Of a DNA stretch of 64,000 nucleotides, positions 24,604-33,650 are shown piece by piece; positions within the stretch are counted from its first letter, which is position 1, and the number at the start of each line of letters is the position of its first letter. The notes under the pieces were generated by a model that saw nothing but the letters and a program-made list of their open reading frames with translations, was not told the origin of the DNA and did no database searches. The DNA is taken from contig NZ_CP032819.1 in NCBI RefSeq assembly GCF_003991565.1, positions 1,488,001 through 1,552,000 on the forward strand. The letters run 5' to 3'. The position numbers and the translations under genes were made by a program. This DNA is from Butyricimonas faecalis. GTDB lineage: Bacteria; Bacteroidota; Bacteroidia; Bacteroidales; Marinifilaceae.

Positions 24604-25530
24604 TTACTTTGTTTTTTTCGACAATTCTGCAAAAATCGCATTAAGCGAACTTTTCTCTACACGTATCTCGTTCAGCCGCCAAGCATTTTTATAGCTGTAA
24701 GCAACCATTTGATCGATGACATCATTTACATCGACAGCCATCAGGCGGAATTTCGTCCCCCCTAATTCTTCGACCTTTGTCACACCGGGAATTTCAAGCA
24801 ATACTTCTGGAGCCGGAGCATCGAGTAAAGAGACGAACACGGTATTCGGGATAATATAATTATCAAACTCGTCTATACTACCCGAAAATACCATGTGACC
24901 TTCTTCTACCATAAAAATATAATCACATATCGCTTGTACTTCCATGAGCATGTGCGTGGAAAGTATGACCGTTCTATTCTCCGCAATCTTTTTTATCAAA
25001 TTACGGATGTCAAGAATTTGATTCGGATCCAAACCATTGGTTGGTTCGTCAAACACGACCAGTTCAGGACTATGAACAATCGCCTGAGCAATACCGACAC
25101 GTTGTTGGTATCCCCCTGAAAGATTGCGAATTAAACGATTCCGAAAATGCAAAATACCGCATTCAGTCATAGCATTTTCAACCGCTTCGGGAATTTCCTC
25201 ATCAGGCATTAACCGAATCCCGGCACAATGATAAAGGTACTCTTCTACAGTTAAATCCATGTGCAAAGGAGGCTTCTGAGGTAAAAAACCTATCAGACGT
25301 TTCGCCGCGACAGAATTCTTTTTCGTGTTCATCCCTTTAATAAAAATATTCCCCTCAGTTTGTCTCAACACACCACAAAGGATATTCATTAATGTTGATT
25401 TTCCAGCTCCATTCGAGCCTAACAACCCATAAATCCCACTATCAGGCATTTCCATATTAATATCTCGTATGGCCCATTGAACATTATACCGATGAGAAAC
25501 ATTTTCTACTCTTACAATTGGTTCTTTCAT
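24604..25530 (-). CDS. GldA-type ABC ATPase (copy 2), about 309 aa
   Basis: Walker A GLLGSNGAGKST, Q-loop PQKPPLH, signature LSGGYQQR, Walker B VVFDEPTNGLDP and the switch His in STHMLMEVQ are all intact, so it should hydrolyse ATP. About 85 C-terminal residues form the accessory domain typical of GldA/NatA-like ATPases. The start MKEPIVRVENVSHRY (25530) is chosen over a frame from 25584 because it aligns with copy 1 and avoids overlap with the permease before it. It would energise copy 2 and/or copy 3 of the permease. Confidence 0.9.
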   Translation of the reverse strand: MKEPIVRVENVSHRYNVQWAIRDINMEMPDSGIYGLLGSNGAGKSTLMNILCGVLRQTEGNIFIKGMNTKKNSVAAKRLIGFLPQKPPLHMDLTVEEYLYHCAGIRLMPDEEIPEAVENAMTECGILHFRNRLIRNLSGGYQQRVGIAQAIVHSPELVVFDEPTNGLDPNQILDIRNLIKKIAENRTVILSTHMLMEVQAICDYIFMVEEGHMVFSGSIDEFDNYIIPNTVFVSLLDAPAPEVLLEIPGVTKVEELGGTKFRLMAVDVNDVIDQMVAYSYKNAWRLNEIRVEKSSLNAIFAELSKKTK

Positions 25531-25559
25531 AATATTATATAATTTATTTATACGCTTTA

Positions 25560-27863
25560 CTATTTTTCCCGTCGTCTTATCCAAACAATAATCCCCGCAC
25601 CAACCAATAACAATGGCAATATTCCCATAAAACCAATTTTTACCCAGATAATATCTTTGTACTCCATTCTAATATCATCATCCGGTCCATAGGAACGACT
25701 TGTATTTACCGGATACTCTCCATTTGTAAACCACCGGAATGTTTCTAAAATCAAATTAAAATTAGCAGATTTTATATCTTTTCTCGATCTCGCTAATTCT
25801 CCATTACTTAAACAATCAGCATTTCCAAAAATCATAATTCGTTGATCTTTACCCGCAATCTGACGCCTCATTGCCAAAACTATGGGTTGTAGATTCCACT
25901 CCTCTTCTCCTGCTTTTGGATGAAATTCAGGTAATTCATTAACAAAATCAGTTGTCTCTTTCTCAATCCAACATCCCATACTATCAGTTACAACCAAAGG
26001 AAATACTTGAAATCCCTGTTGCGGACGGAAAAGGATTGCAGCAGTTCCCGGTGCCGTAACTCGAAAGTTATTCCGATTCAAGTAAGCAAATGTTCCAGAG
26101 AAACGTTCTGCTTCAGGAGTAAAATGTCCTAACACCAAATCTGGAGCAAAATCCTCACTCTGTTGAACAATAATTCCATCCTGGAAATGAACACCTAACG
26201 GTTCCGTCACCTCATTCAAGATCGTCTGTCGCCCCGGTTTAGTCGTAATTAACAAATGTCGTCCCGAAGCAATATAGCGGTTAACCTCGTTTATTTCCCA
26301 TTCTGTCAATCGCTCTTGAGGATCGGCTATTACTAATATATCTATATTATCCGGTATCGTATTTCCTTTTGCCAAAGAAATAGATTCAGTATCAAATCCT
26401 TGATTGATCAATGAATAACGAAAGGATTGACTCATTGTGAAAGTAGAATAATCTCCATCCCCTCCCCTATAAATATCCCGTTCTTCGTGCCCTGTCAAAA
26501 AAGCGACTTTTGGAGAATTTTGTACCAAACGTTTTAATGCTGCCGTAATTTCCGTTTCAGAGGGATGCTTGGACATATCATTAAAAATTCGCAGAAAAGT
26601 CCTTTGCCCATTCTCTCTTTCAATCACTCTCACGAAATGATTACCTTCAGAGGACAAATCAATTTGCTCTCGAATTTTCTCCGGAGATAACAAACGATCA
26701 AAATTCATCCGAATACCCTTGGCAATTTCCTGCGCTCTCTCTTTATCCGTCAAATCCGGGAAACGTTTATCCAAAGAAGGATTATCCGTCTTGTCGTAAT
26801 AATAAACATATTTCATTTTAATTTCAGGTTTAAAACGTACATATTGTTTGAAACGCTTGAAATCGTTATTTACATTACGGGGTAAAGCATCCCAATAATT
26901 ATCATCCAATAAATTCACGTAGGTTGTAATCGTCAATCCTCCATCCATTTTCTCCATAACCGCTTGACTATTGGACGTTAAGGTTCGTGATTTCATTGCT
27001 GTTGTATCATAGTAGCACATAAAAACCGGACGAGAACTTAAATACCCCAAGAACATGGCACTTCCCACCACAAACGTATACCAACCAACTCGTAGAGCTT
27101 GTGAACCTTTTTTACGATTAAAACGCAAACGCAATATCGTTAAAACGACAAACAGAGCAATCACAATTAAGAAATACAGGACATCTTCACTACATATCAA
27201 CCCATTAATCATTTCGCGAGAACGTCCCGAAATAGATAACCAATAAGTAATATCCCGGACTAAAGCAATTTCCTGCCCTACACCACCTATAAAATTCAAC
27301 ACAGCCAAAATAGCTAATGTTCCCATTGCTGCAACAACTTGATAAGAGGTTAAGCTCGACATAAAAAGGCCTATAGCAATATAGGCACAAGTCAATAAAT
27401 AAAGTCCGAGTAAACCTGACAAAACCAAAGGAAAATCTATCGATTTAACTATTATACAACTAAAAAGAGCGATTAGGAGCAATCCCCCCAGCAATAAAAA
27501 GGCATAAACCATCAAGGCATAAAATTTCCCCAACACGATTTGCTTATTCGTGATCGGCGAAGAAAAAAGCAATTTGATTGAACCGGTACTGAATTCCCGG
27601 CTCATAATCCCCATCGTCAATAAGGGAATGTAAAGATAGAGATATCCTTGTATTCTAGAATACAAGCCCCGGAAACCTGAAAAAATACTGGCGGTTTCAT
27701 CCATCAAGCTATAACCTGTAGCTTTAGCTTTCAATTCTTCCGTCAATATGTTCGCGTAATCCATACTTACTTGAAATATAAAAATCACAAGTATTAACCA
27801 GGCTATTGGTGAGCAGAACAGCATATTCAGCTCGCTTTTTGCTATTTTATAGATTGTCTTCAT
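25560..27863 (-). CDS. GldF-GldG-type fused ABC permease (copy 2), about 767 aa
   Basis: Same architecture as its two paralogues: a GldF-like six-helix permease (SPIAWLILVIF, LYIPLLTMGIMSREFSTGSI, LTSYQVVAAMGTLAI), a GldG-like soluble domain (VAFLTGHEERD, IDILVIADPQERLT, HLLITTKPGRQ, IMIFGNADCLSNGE) and a last helix with WIRRREK at the end. The start MKTIYKIAKSELN (27863) aligns with the other copies. The longer frame from 27917 would overlap the upstream gene. Only 1 base separates it from copy 1, so the two are translationally linked. Confidence 0.85.
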   Translation of the reverse strand: MKTIYKIAKSELNMLFCSPIAWLILVIFIFQVSMDYANILTEELKAKATGYSLMDETASIFSGFRGLYSRIQGYLYLYIPLLTMGIMSREFSTGSIKLLFSSPITNKQIVLGKFYALMVYAFLLLGGLLLIALFSCIIVKSIDFPLVLSGLLGLYLLTCAYIAIGLFMSSLTSYQVVAAMGTLAILAVLNFIGGVGQEIALVRDITYWLSISGRSREMINGLICSEDVLYFLIVIALFVVLTILRLRFNRKKGSQALRVGWYTFVVGSAMFLGYLSSRPVFMCYYDTTAMKSRTLTSNSQAVMEKMDGGLTITTYVNLLDDNYWDALPRNVNNDFKRFKQYVRFKPEIKMKYVYYYDKTDNPSLDKRFPDLTDKERAQEIAKGIRMNFDRLLSPEKIREQIDLSSEGNHFVRVIERENGQRTFLRIFNDMSKHPSETEITAALKRLVQNSPKVAFLTGHEERDIYRGGDGDYSTFTMSQSFRYSLINQGFDTESISLAKGNTIPDNIDILVIADPQERLTEWEINEVNRYIASGRHLLITTKPGRQTILNEVTEPLGVHFQDGIIVQQSEDFAPDLVLGHFTPEAERFSGTFAYLNRNNFRVTAPGTAAILFRPQQGFQVFPLVVTDSMGCWIEKETTDFVNELPEFHPKAGEEEWNLQPIVLAMRRQIAGKDQRIMIFGNADCLSNGELARSRKDIKSANFNLILETFRWFTNGEYPVNTSRSYGPDDDIRMEYKDIIWVKIGFMGILPLLLVGAGIIVWIRRREK

Positions 27864-27864
27864 A

Positions 27865-30165
27865 TTATTTTCTCTTTCTTTTTGCCCATATAACAATACC
27901 ACAAGCCGCCAAGGCAAGCGGGAAGAATCCCATCAGCCCAATGTTCATCCACATGATTCCCTCTAATCCCATATAAATTTTCGTGTCTGGAGAACGGGGA
28001 CGAGTTGTATCTATTGGATACTCTCCATAAGACAACCAAGAGAATGCGTAATTCGGGAAAATTGGACTTTCCGTATTCACCCCTCTCCGTTTCATAGAAA
28101 ATTCACCATTACTAAGACAATCTGCATCAGACATAATAAGTATTCGCTGTTCTTTTCCTTCAATTTCACGACTTAAAGCGAGAGCCAACGTATATACTTG
28201 TTCTTTCTCTCCAGCATCTGGCTGAAAAATTGCTTTATTTTCTGCAAAATTCGTTGTTTCCATCTCATTCCAACATCCTGTTGAATCAGTTTCTAACCAA
28301 GCCATCACCTTAAAGCCAGCGTCGGTTCTATAATCCAACCCAACAGCATCAAGCATAGGAACCCGATAGTTCCAACGTAACATCCAATTGAAACGAGGAA
28401 ATATTTTTGCCACCTCCCGAGTTACTTTTGCAAAAACTAACGTTTGAGAAAAATTCTCGCTTTCCTGTACTAACCGACCAGGCATAAACTTAACTCCTAA
28501 AGAGACCATCAATGGATTCATGATATCCTGCCGCCCTGGCTCTCCAGCAATAATTACATTTCCTCCTTTATCAATATATCGTTGAATCTCATCTAACTCT
28601 TCTTTTGCCAAAGGAGTCTTGACATCTGCAATAACCAAAATATCTGTATTTTCCGGAATTTTACCTTTTTGTGTCAAAAACAACTTATAGCAATCGAAAC
28701 CATTATTGATTAAAGCCTCCCGATAAGTAATATCCTGAGAAAACACGTAATACTCCCGATCGCCTTTGCGATCAATATCCCGTTCTCCATGTCCCGCAAG
28801 AAATGCCACTCGAATAGCGGGAACAACCATTCTTTTCATAGCTGCAGTAATTTCCTTTTCACTTGGTTGCTTTGACATGTCATCAAATATTCGCAAAAAG
28901 GCTTTTTGGCCATTCTCCCGCTCAATCAAACGAACGAATCGATTTTGCTCTGCAGAAAGATCTATTTGCTTTTTAATTTCTTCAGGAGAAAGAAACATCT
29001 TAAAATTCAACTCTAATCCATTGGCCAGTTCCCGAGCTCTTTCCTGATCATTTAATGTCGGATAACGCTGATCCAGTGATTCATTTTTTGTTTTGTCATA
29101 ATAATAGACATATTTCATTTCCATTTCCGGTTTGAAACGAATATATTGGCGAAAAAGTCGTTTATCCCTATTCATATTTTTAGGTAACCCAGCCTCATAA
29201 TTCGGTTCCAATAAATTAACATAAGTCGTAACACTTAAGCCACCTTTCAACTGTTTCATTACTTCCTGACTATTAGGAGTCAATGTTCTCTGCTTTGTTA
29301 TGGTTGCATCATAAAAAGTCATTAAAGCTGGGATTGATGATAAATACCCCAAAAATATGGCAATTAAAATAACTCCCACATAACGACTAACTGCAATCTT
29401 ACGAACCGTCTTTTTTCTTTCTCCTTTCAATTTCAAAATAGAAAGCATCAAGAAAAGCGTAATTACAATAAGAAAATACAAAACGTCTTCACTACAAATC
29501 AATCCACCAATCAATTCATCAGAACGTCCCCGAATAGATAACCAATAGGTAATATCCCTCAAAAAAGGAATATCCTGTCCAATCTGTCCGACAAAATTTA
29601 ATAAGGCCAATACCCCCAAGGTACACATTGCCGCAACAACTTGATAAGATGTCAAACTTGACATGAACAAACCGATAGCAGCATAAGCACAAGTCAACAA
29701 ATAAATTCCCAACAAACCAGATAACGTGTAAGGAATATCCATATCTTTAATCGTAAAGATTCCAAAAATGATATATACCAATATAATGGCGATCAACACT
29801 AAAGCATATATCATCATTGCAAAATACTTACCAATAATGATTTGAGTATTCGTAATCGGAGAAGAGAATAAAAGTTTTATAGATCCACTATTTCGTTCTT
29901 TACTCATCAATCCCATGGTTAACAAGGGAATATAAAGATACAAGTATTGTTGAACTTGAGACAGGAGCCCCCGATAATTTGTATAAATTCTTTCTGTTAC
30001 ATCCCAAAGTCGATTTCCGATTGCTTGATCTACCACCAAATCACTGAACAATCCGGAAAAAGCCATACTGGTTTGAAAAGTAAAAATCACAAGAATCAAC
30101 CAAGCTACCGGAGAATAGAATAACATACTCAATTCCGACTTGGCTATTTTATATATTACTTTCAT
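27865..30165 (-). CDS. GldF-GldG-type fused ABC permease (copy 1), about 766 aa
   Basis: Begins MKVIYKIAKSELSMLFYSP, nearly the same as copy 2, followed by the six-helix permease, then a GldG-like domain (VAFLAGHGERD, TDILVIADVKTPLA, NVIIAGEPGRQD, ILIMSDADCLSNGE) and a terminal helix with WAKRKRK. The conserved sensor-like segments suggest a shared fold with the DUF4350/GldG family. It follows the copy 1 ATPase by 11 bases. Copies 1 and 2 look closer to each other than to copy 3, pointing to a later tandem duplication. Confidence 0.85.
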   Translation of the reverse strand: MKVIYKIAKSELSMLFYSPVAWLILVIFTFQTSMAFSGLFSDLVVDQAIGNRLWDVTERIYTNYRGLLSQVQQYLYLYIPLLTMGLMSKERNSGSIKLLFSSPITNTQIIIGKYFAMMIYALVLIAIILVYIIFGIFTIKDMDIPYTLSGLLGIYLLTCAYAAIGLFMSSLTSYQVVAAMCTLGVLALLNFVGQIGQDIPFLRDITYWLSIRGRSDELIGGLICSEDVLYFLIVITLFLMLSILKLKGERKKTVRKIAVSRYVGVILIAIFLGYLSSIPALMTFYDATITKQRTLTPNSQEVMKQLKGGLSVTTYVNLLEPNYEAGLPKNMNRDKRLFRQYIRFKPEMEMKYVYYYDKTKNESLDQRYPTLNDQERARELANGLELNFKMFLSPEEIKKQIDLSAEQNRFVRLIERENGQKAFLRIFDDMSKQPSEKEITAAMKRMVVPAIRVAFLAGHGERDIDRKGDREYYVFSQDITYREALINNGFDCYKLFLTQKGKIPENTDILVIADVKTPLAKEELDEIQRYIDKGGNVIIAGEPGRQDIMNPLMVSLGVKFMPGRLVQESENFSQTLVFAKVTREVAKIFPRFNWMLRWNYRVPMLDAVGLDYRTDAGFKVMAWLETDSTGCWNEMETTNFAENKAIFQPDAGEKEQVYTLALALSREIEGKEQRILIMSDADCLSNGEFSMKRRGVNTESPIFPNYAFSWLSYGEYPIDTTRPRSPDTKIYMGLEGIMWMNIGLMGFFPLALAACGIVIWAKRKRK

Positions 30166-30176
30166 ACGCATTCATT

Positions 30177-31109
30177 TTATTCATTTTCTTTCTTTCCGGA
30201 AAGCTGAGCAAATATTTCATCTAAAGAAATTTTTTCCAATGTTATTTCACTCAATCCCCATCCGTTATTTACACTACATTCAACCATTCGTCGCATCACA
30301 TCATTTCCACCTTCAAAACGGAAACGATACTTCGTCTCAGACAATGGAATCACTTGAATAATCCCTCTTACTTGTAATAATTCCTCTTTAGTCGGCTGAT
30401 TTTCAAATTTTGCAACAAATGTGTCGGGTTCAATGTAATTGTCAAATTCATCAATAGTTCCGGCAAACACGACTTGCCCATGTTCGATCATGCGAATATA
30501 ATCGCAAGTGGCCTGTACTTCGGAAAGAATATGCGTAGACAATAATACAGAACGATCTTTCGCAATTTCTTTGATTAACTCACGAATTTCCACAATTTGA
30601 TTTGGGTCGAGGCCATTAGTGGGCTCATCCAACACAACAAAAGCCGGATTGTGTACGATTGCCTGTGCTATTCCAACGCGCTGCTGATATCCTCCAGACA
30701 AATTCCGAATCAAACGATGGCTAAAATGAGAGATTCCACATCTCCGTTTCACTTCTTCCACGGCAGACCTCACCTGTTTGTCATCCATTAATCTCAAATT
30801 GGCACAATATGTCAGATATTCATCTACATTAAGATCTGCATACAAAGGAGGCTTTTGTGGCAAGAAACCAATATTTTGTTTCGCCTCTACCGGTCGCTCA
30901 CTTAAACTAATTCCATTAATATATACTTCTCCTTCTGTCTGATTCAACACGCCACAAATAATATTCATCGTAGTCGATTTACCCGCTCCATTAGAACCTA
31001 ACAATCCGACTACACCTTTTTGATTAATTTCAAAATTAATATCCCGAATTGCCCATTGTGTACTATACCGATGGGATAAATGTTCTACTTTTATAATTGC
31101 TTTTTCCAT
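30177..31109 (-). CDS. GldA-type ABC ATPase (copy 1), about 311 aa
   Basis: Walker A GLLGSNGAGKST, Q-loop PQKPPLY, signature LSGGYQQR, Walker B VVLDEPTNGLDP and switch His STHILSEVQ are intact. Its sequence runs parallel to copy 2 from RDIN through the C-terminal accessory domain. The start MEKAIIKVEHLSHRY (31109) is preferred over 31142. It is the first gene of the five-gene ABC block and lies about 160 bases downstream of the PKD-like lipoprotein, with a hairpin between (31183-31234). Confidence 0.9.
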   Translation of the reverse strand: MEKAIIKVEHLSHRYSTQWAIRDINFEINQKGVVGLLGSNGAGKSTTMNIICGVLNQTEGEVYINGISLSERPVEAKQNIGFLPQKPPLYADLNVDEYLTYCANLRLMDDKQVRSAVEEVKRRCGISHFSHRLIRNLSGGYQQRVGIAQAIVHNPAFVVLDEPTNGLDPNQIVEIRELIKEIAKDRSVLLSTHILSEVQATCDYIRMIEHGQVVFAGTIDEFDNYIEPDTFVAKFENQPTKEELLQVRGIIQVIPLSETKYRFRFEGGNDVMRRMVECSVNNGWGLSEITLEKISLDEIFAQLSGKKENE

Positions 31110-31182
31110 AATTTTCAATAATTCACAAACAAATACATCCACACCATACCGTTCAAATCTAGCATGGCTATAACATAAAGAC

Positions 31183-31234
31183 CCCCGTCAGTATTTCGAG
31201 AATTTCAAAACACTTTCCATCCATACCGACGGGG
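31183..31234 (-). terminator. Hairpin between surface genes and ABC genes
   Basis: On the minus strand a 12-bp stem with one G-U pair (CCCCGTCGGTAT / ATACTGACGGGG) closes a 28-base loop, followed by GTCTTTAT. It may be a partial terminator or processing site that lowers expression of the ABC block relative to the SusCD block. Confidence 0.55.
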
Positions 31235-31267
31235 ATTCATTCTAAATCAAACACACTACAATAAGTA

Positions 31268-32875
31268 CTACTGTTGAGAAACGACAGTTAAGATTTTTCC
31301 GAAACCGGAATAAGTTTTAATATTATTCTGATCTATAGAACCTCCACTTGCACTCACAATCGGAATCGTATAAAGCGTCCCATTATTTCCATCCCAAACA
31401 CCCGTTAACAAAAGATTCTCATGAGTGTCAATTGGAACTTTATAACCTGCTCCAGAAACATATGTCATAGGATTTATTAAATACCATGCCTGTCTAAACA
31501 TGGAAAAATGAGTAATTTCACCAGAAGAAATCGTGTAAAGCAGATTCACTTGCGGTGATACTCCTCCTAACACAATAGCATATATTTGTGTCGATGTTGC
31601 AAAATAAATCACATTTCCATCTTCACTCACGACATATCCTATCGCCTGATCCATTTCATTACCTGGTATATTGTAAAGATATTTTGCACTAGATGTTGTT
31701 CTTTCTATGACATATACTTGATAAACTCCAGTGGTTGTATTCTTCATGATCATATAAAAATCACCATTCACACCGATTGCAGCATATACTGTTTCTAAAC
31801 CAGGCAGATTATTCGGGTCAAAGGCTTTTTGAGGATCAGAAACAAATGTTTCTATACTTTTTTTGACATAAGGATATCCTTTTTGACATAGGAAACGTCC
31901 CTCGGCTTTGTCATACCAAACACCCCAAGCGGACTTTGAATTACCGGATTGATGAGTATATGCCACATATTTATCAATTTTCGAGGTCTTAATTTTCTGT
32001 GTTTCTCCCTCTTGTACAGCATATCCCATAGGAATCTGGATATTTGGATAATCTCGTGCTATTCCCTTATTAAAGGGATACATGTTTCCATCATTCACCC
32101 AAACAATATAACCAGTACTAGAAAAAAATATTTGTTCTGGTTTCATGGATAACGTATTATCATAAATTACTTCAAAATCCCGTCCGACCAATTTATATTC
32201 CAAACCGTCAACTAAAGTATAAAAATCATTTCCTATACAATAAAAACGCTTTGATTTAGTAACCGAATTATATGAATGGCAAATTTGTTTCACAAGGCCA
32301 TCCATGGTATTACCGTTTGCATTACTATACAAATTATGAGTAATCTTATCCGCACCAGTCCATCCTTCAGTAAACTGTTGTCCTTCAATCAAAGAAAAAT
32401 CAGTTGTCCTACCATCTTTCGTATTGGCGATTAATATTCCTTCATTATAAGCTGATTGAACAAGTACTTTCCATAAAATATCTCTCCGATACTGGGTCTT
32501 ATTATCTGTGACCTGAAACCATAAAAAATAAGTGATTTCGTTCGGAGCAAGAAATATTATAGTATCTAATACTTCACTTTCACCTATACAAACATAATTA
32601 GAATAATTCGCCCCTGTCGCTTGCGTGGTTGTCGCAACCGTATTCAACATCCATTTGTAAGACAAGTCTGATGTATCGCCATTGTCTCGACGGACTTTAG
32701 GTCGAATCGTCAAGCGTTCATTTTGTGTTACTCTAAACGCCCCGGGAATACCTATCGTATCTATCACAATATCCGGAATCGGATGATCTGGATCTGTACT
32801 TTTATCATCAAAACATGCTGTAAAGAAATTCATATTCAAAAAAATCAACAGCACATATAAAATATATTTTTTCAT
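31268..32875 (-). CDS. PKD-like family lipoprotein, about 535 aa
   Basis: A lipoprotein signal MKKYILYVLLIFLNMNFFTAC starts at 32875; two further in-frame Met codons lie just before it. A PKD/Ig-like domain comes first (LTIRPKVRRDNGDTSDLSYKW, then ITYFLWFQVTD). About 400 residues follow with repeated beta segments such as GILIANTKDG and GDFYMIMKN, suggesting a propeller. Proteins of this type accompany SusC/SusD and DUF4843 lipoproteins in Bacteroidota uptake loci and are thought to sit on the cell surface as ligand binders. It follows the DUF4843-like gene with 16 bases between. Confidence 0.8.
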   Translation of the reverse strand: MKKYILYVLLIFLNMNFFTACFDDKSTDPDHPIPDIVIDTIGIPGAFRVTQNERLTIRPKVRRDNGDTSDLSYKWMLNTVATTTQATGANYSNYVCIGESEVLDTIIFLAPNEITYFLWFQVTDNKTQYRRDILWKVLVQSAYNEGILIANTKDGRTTDFSLIEGQQFTEGWTGADKITHNLYSNANGNTMDGLVKQICHSYNSVTKSKRFYCIGNDFYTLVDGLEYKLVGRDFEVIYDNTLSMKPEQIFFSSTGYIVWVNDGNMYPFNKGIARDYPNIQIPMGYAVQEGETQKIKTSKIDKYVAYTHQSGNSKSAWGVWYDKAEGRFLCQKGYPYVKKSIETFVSDPQKAFDPNNLPGLETVYAAIGVNGDFYMIMKNTTTGVYQVYVIERTTSSAKYLYNIPGNEMDQAIGYVVSEDGNVIYFATSTQIYAIVLGGVSPQVNLLYTISSGEITHFSMFRQAWYLINPMTYVSGAGYKVPIDTHENLLLTGVWDGNNGTLYTIPIVSASGGSIDQNNIKTYSGFGKILTVVSQQ

Positions 32876-32891
32876 TATCATCAATTTTTAA

Positions 32892-33632
32892 TTAATATAT
32901 TGGCACTATTTCTTCTCCTTTATACGCGCCATCATCATGACGGTACACATCATCATGGGTTTTATTATACTCCCGAATCCAATCCCCAAACATTTTTCCA
33001 TATACCCATCCTTCGTATTGATCTAATCGATAACCGGTTTCCGGGTCAGGATCATAATACCAAAATTCGGTTAATCCTGTAGATGCAATAATCGCCCGAT
33101 AAACATTAGAAGAATATTTTGATGTAAAGAAAAACCTCATAGCTCTCCAAGTTTCCGGTTGTACTAAATCCGTAGTCCATGTCAAAATAATAGCAGAGTA
33201 ATTTAACCATCCTCCGACTTTAAAATTTTCATTATCTTTTACAGCTAATTTCAATACTAACGTGGACTCATTAATTCCCAGAAATTTAGGATTACAAACT
33301 TCCAAGACAAGAGTTCCAATCGTATCATTAGCCGGAACAACAGCTTTTATCACCCGATATTGATCAGATGTAGCCGTTGTAATTGAATCACTCACAACCT
33401 CGACAGCAAATTCCCGATCGCGATCCACGGGATTTCCAACAAGCAAAACTTTAATCTGCATCGTATCTTTCTCTGCTTCCATATTTGTCATAAATGAAAG
33501 CCCTTGTCGTAATTTCATGAAATGCAAGGCATTTCCTCCTTCGTAATACATAATATCACTCTTAGAGCAACTATAAAGCCCCATACATATAATTATCAAC
33601 AAGATCGCATATTGTTTTATCGAACATTTCAT
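32892..33632 (-). CDS. DUF4843-like lipoprotein, 246 aa
   Basis: A lipoprotein signal peptide ends at Cys22 (IIICMGLYSC). The mature part shows a beta-sandwich pattern (MQIKVLLVGNPVDRDREFAVEV, AVVPANDTIGTLVLEV, STLVLKLAVKDN) typical of DUF4843 proteins. A Tyr/Trp/Asp-rich C-terminus follows (FWYYDPDPETGYRLDQYEGW). DUF4843 genes lie between SusD and PKD-like lipoprotein genes in many gut Bacteroidota loci; no activity is known. It is 18 bases downstream of susD. Confidence 0.8.
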   Translation of the reverse strand: MKCSIKQYAILLIIICMGLYSCSKSDIMYYEGGNALHFMKLRQGLSFMTNMEAEKDTMQIKVLLVGNPVDRDREFAVEVVSDSITTATSDQYRVIKAVVPANDTIGTLVLEVCNPKFLGINESTLVLKLAVKDNENFKVGGWLNYSAIILTWTTDLVQPETWRAMRFFFTSKYSSNVYRAIIASTGLTEFWYYDPDPETGYRLDQYEGWVYGKMFGDWIREYNKTHDDVYRHDDGAYKGEEIVPIY

Positions 33633-33650
33633 AATTCTACATTTTAAACA

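Noticed and set aside
22276..31109. Gliding motility operon
   Set aside because: Only GldA/F/G-like genes are present, in fused and multiplied form, with none of the other core gliding genes in the window.
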